Assembly (NCBI RefSeq): GCF_021390935.1
Contig: NZ_JAJPUI010000009.1
Span: 214,271 to 278,270 of the forward strand
Length of the DNA stretch: 64,000 bases
Source of the DNA: Streptomyces sp. CC228A
GTDB taxonomy: Bacteria; Actinomycetota; Actinomycetes; Streptomycetales; Streptomycetaceae
Reading direction: 5' to 3'
Made by a program: the position numbers and the translations under genes. The notes below the pieces were generated by a model that saw only the letters and a list, made by a program, of their open reading frames with translations, was not told where the DNA came from and did not search any database. This document shows positions 62,312 to 64,000 of the stretch, one piece after another. The first letter of the stretch is position 1. Every line of letters begins with the position of its first letter.

Positions 62312-64000
62312 GTGTCGGTCGAAGGGTGGAGACCGGAGGAGCAGGGGGAACAGCGGCATCAGCAGCAACCGCGGCGGCACGAGGCGCCGCCGCGCGCGCA
62401 GGCGGGGGAGTGGCGGGAGCAGGGTCACCACCGTGAGCAGCGGCGGATCGTCGGCCGCTACCGTTTGGAGTCCCGGCTGGGCCGGGGCGGTATGGGGACC
62501 GTGTGGCGGGCGTACGACGAGCTGCTCGGCCGGCAGGTCGCCGTCAAGGAACTCCACGTCGACACGGACGGCCCCGGCGGCGGGGCGCCGCCGCCCCTCG
62601 TCCCGGGGGAGGGGCCCGGCCCGGCGGCCCCCGGTCCCGGCGGATTCGGTGCGGAGCTTGGGCCCGGTTACGGGACCGGTGGGGATGCAGGGACAGGTGG
62701 GGTGTCCGGCGGCGGCCCGGACCCCGGTCCGCGGGGGTACGGCGGGGGCCCGGACCGGGGTCCGCGGGGGTACGGCGGGGGCTCAGGTCCGGGTGCGGCG
62801 TCCGGCCCGGCTTCCGGTCCGGGCGCGGCGTCTGGTGAGGGCTGGGGTCAGGGTGCGGCGTCTGGTGAGGGCTGGGGTCAGGGTGCGGCGTCTGGTGAGG
62901 GCTGGGGTCAGGGTGCGGTGTCCGGTGAGGGATCTGGCCCGGGTGCCGGAAGCGGCGCGGGCTCGGCTCAGGGTGCGGTGTCCGGCGGGGACTCGGGTAC
63001 CGGTACGGGGCCCGGCGCGGGCCCGGCTCAAGGGGCCGTGTCCGGCGAGGGTTCGGGCAGCCGTTCGGGAGCTGCCGCAGGCGCGGGCCCAGGTTCCGGC
63101 TCAGACGCGGGTGCGGGTGCGGGTGCGGGGGCGGGTGGGGGTTCCGGTTCCGGGGCGGGGCGCTGGCCGGAAGCCGGTTCGGCCGCCGCGTCGGCACGTC
63201 CTTCCCACCCTGCTTCCGGCCCCGCCGCCGGGCCCGCGGGCGCCGGACCGGGTCACGGTTCGGGCCGCGGACCGGGTCACGGTCCGGGCTTCGGGTCGGG
63301 CCATGGCTCGGGCCTCGGGCCCGGCTCCGGATCCGGCTCCGGGTCGGTCGACTCCACCCTGCGCGAGGCCCGTGCCGTCGCCCGGGTCCACCACCCGCAC
63401 ATCGTGTGCGTCCACGACGTGGTGGAGGAGGAGGGCGTCCCGTACATCGTCATGGAGTTCGTCGAGGGGGTGTCCCTCGCCGAGCGGATCGCGGCGCGCG
63501 GCCCCGTCGACGCGCGGGAGGCGGCCCGCATAGGGCTCGCCCTGCTGTCCGCGCTGCGCGCCGCGCACGCCATCGGCGTGCTCCACCGGGACCTGAAACC
63601 CGCCAACGTCCTGATGGAAGAGGCCACAGGGCGGGTCGTCCTCACCGACTTCGGCATCGCCCGGCTGGCCGGGGCGACGACGCTCACGGAGGACGGGATG
63701 TTCGTCGGGTCCCCCGAGTACACCGCGCCCGAACGGGTGCAGGGCCGGCAGGCGGGACCGGCTTCGGACCTCTGGTCCCTCGGGGTCCTGCTGTGCGCGG
63801 CCATGACGGGGCGTTCACCGTTCCACCGCGACTCGCTGGGCGGGGTGCTGCACGCCGTCATGGAGGCCGAGATCCGGCCGCCCGCCGCGACCGGGCCGCT
63901 GCTGCCCGTCGTACGGGGGCTGCTGGAGCGTGACCCGGAGCGCAGGATCGATGCGGCGGAGGCGGAACGGCTGCTCTACGCGTCGCTGGCGGCCACCGCC
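62312..64000 (+). CDS. Ser/Thr protein kinase with a ~250-residue repeat insert in its N-lobe (runs off the right edge)
   Basis: The GTG at 62312 opens a frame that stays open to the window end (563 codons). After a Gln/His/Arg-rich start, the kinase N-lobe reads IVGRYRLESRLGRGGMGTVW and GRQVAVKELHVDTDG. Then come about 260 residues of Gly/Ser/Ala/Pro sequence with 10-residue repeats (GEGWGQGAAS), after which the fold resumes with STLREARAVARVHHPHIVCV, HRDLKPANVLM, LTDFGIARLAG, SPEYTAPERVQG and DLWSLGVLLCAAMTG. The insert lies between the ATP lysine and helix C, where relatives have about 20 residues. The catalytic residues are intact. The membrane part, if any, lies beyond the window. Confidence 0.9.
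   Translation, partial: MSVEGWRPEEQGEQRHQQQPRRHEAPPRAQAGEWREQGHHREQRRIVGRYRLESRLGRGGMGTVWRAYDELLGRQVAVKELHVDTDGPGGGAPPPLVPGEGPGPAAPGPGGFGAELGPGYGTGGDAGTGGVSGGGPDPGPRGYGGGPDRGPRGYGGGSGPGAASGPASGPGAASGEGWGQGAASGEGWGQGAASGEGWGQGAVSGEGSGPGAGSGAGSAQGAVSGGDSGTGTGPGAGPAQGAVSGEGSGSRSGAAAGAGPGSGSDAGAGAGAGAGGGSGSGAGRWPEAGSAAASARPSHPASGPAAGPAGAGPGHGSGRGPGHGPGFGSGHGSGLGPGSGSGSGSVDSTLREARAVARVHHPHIVCVHDVVEEEGVPYIVMEFVEGVSLAERIAARGPVDAREAARIGLALLSALRAAHAIGVLHRDLKPANVLMEEATGRVVLTDFGIARLAGATTLTEDGMFVGSPEYTAPERVQGRQAGPASDLWSLGVLLCAAMTGRSPFHRDSLGGVLHAVMEAEIRPPAATGPLLPVVRGLLERDPERRIDAAEAERLLYASLAATA
62821..62910 (+). repeat. 30-bp coding tandem repeat in the kinase insert
   Basis: Three near-identical 30-base units (62821-62850, 62851-62880, 62881-62910) built on GCGGCGTCTGGTGAGGGCTG, then a diverged fourth. 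Each encodes ten residues (GAASGEGWGQ). The unit length is a multiple of three, so expansion or contraction keeps the frame. Confidence 0.88.

Overview
The window is about 64 kb of very GC-rich actinobacterial chromosome, almost certainly Streptomyces. Evidence: heavy G/C use at third codon positions, frequent GTG starts, whiD and bldM side by side, shbA next to guaB and guaB3, groES/groEL1 under two CIRCE operators, a sigma-BldN type promoter in front of bldM, and an order of core genes (coaA, glmS, acpS, nnrD, alr, tsaE/tsaB/rimI/tsaD, groESL, whiD, bldM, shbA, guaB, guaB3, glpD, then a Ser/Thr kinase cluster) that matches the S. coelicolor chromosome around SCO4740-SCO4779 as I remember it.

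The first 21 kb is an accessory region wedged between the start of coaA (1-162, minus) and galE (20952-21941, minus). It is bounded by a 76-bp duplication of the galE 3' end (268-343 and 20951-21026, 73/76 identical). It holds a lipoprotein, a 1166-residue secreted DNRLRE/FG-GAP protein and a divergent 2620-residue RHS polymorphic toxin ending in a HINT domain and a predicted deaminase toxin, followed by a candidate immunity gene. Downstream lie two displaced toxin tips, each fused to a remnant of the RHS HINT end and each followed by its own candidate immunity gene: a DddA/SCP1.201-like deaminase with a HEAT-like partner, and a NucA/NucB-like nuclease with a SUKH (SMI1/KNR4) partner. Mobile remnants are interleaved: an integrase lacking its N-terminus, an IS5-like fragment, an intact IS110 element that splits a small gene inside a poly-G run, and a decayed IS1380 fragment that abuts galE.

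From 22 kb to 42 kb the window carries housekeeping genes: cell wall precursor supply (glmS, alr), acyl carrier protein activation (acpS), NAD(P)HX repair (nnrD), the t6A tRNA-modification genes tsaE, tsaB and tsaD with rimI, and the GroES/GroEL1 chaperonin. Several GC-rich minisatellites sit between these genes. From 42 kb to 54 kb come an SDR oxidoreductase, a MOSC protein, a LysR regulator, the developmental regulators whiD and bldM, the sigma factor shbA (known in Streptomyces to drive hrdB), IMP dehydrogenase guaB and its paralogue guaB3, a nucleotide-sugar dehydrogenase homologue without its catalytic cysteine, and glpD. The last 10 kb is a run of four Ser/Thr-kinase-like membrane proteins; one is a clear pseudokinase and one has a huge low-complexity insert in its N-lobe.

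Caveat: at least eleven otherwise well-conserved reading frames are broken by a single missing base, always in the same direction (-1) and nearly always at a short G or C run (nnrD twice, alr twice, alpha/beta hydrolase, tsaB, deacetylase, two kinase-like genes, toxin tip 2 and its immunity gene). The uniform direction points to systematic homopolymer under-calling in the sequence, so the broken genes are annotated across their full extent and should not be taken as true pseudogenes without re-sequencing.
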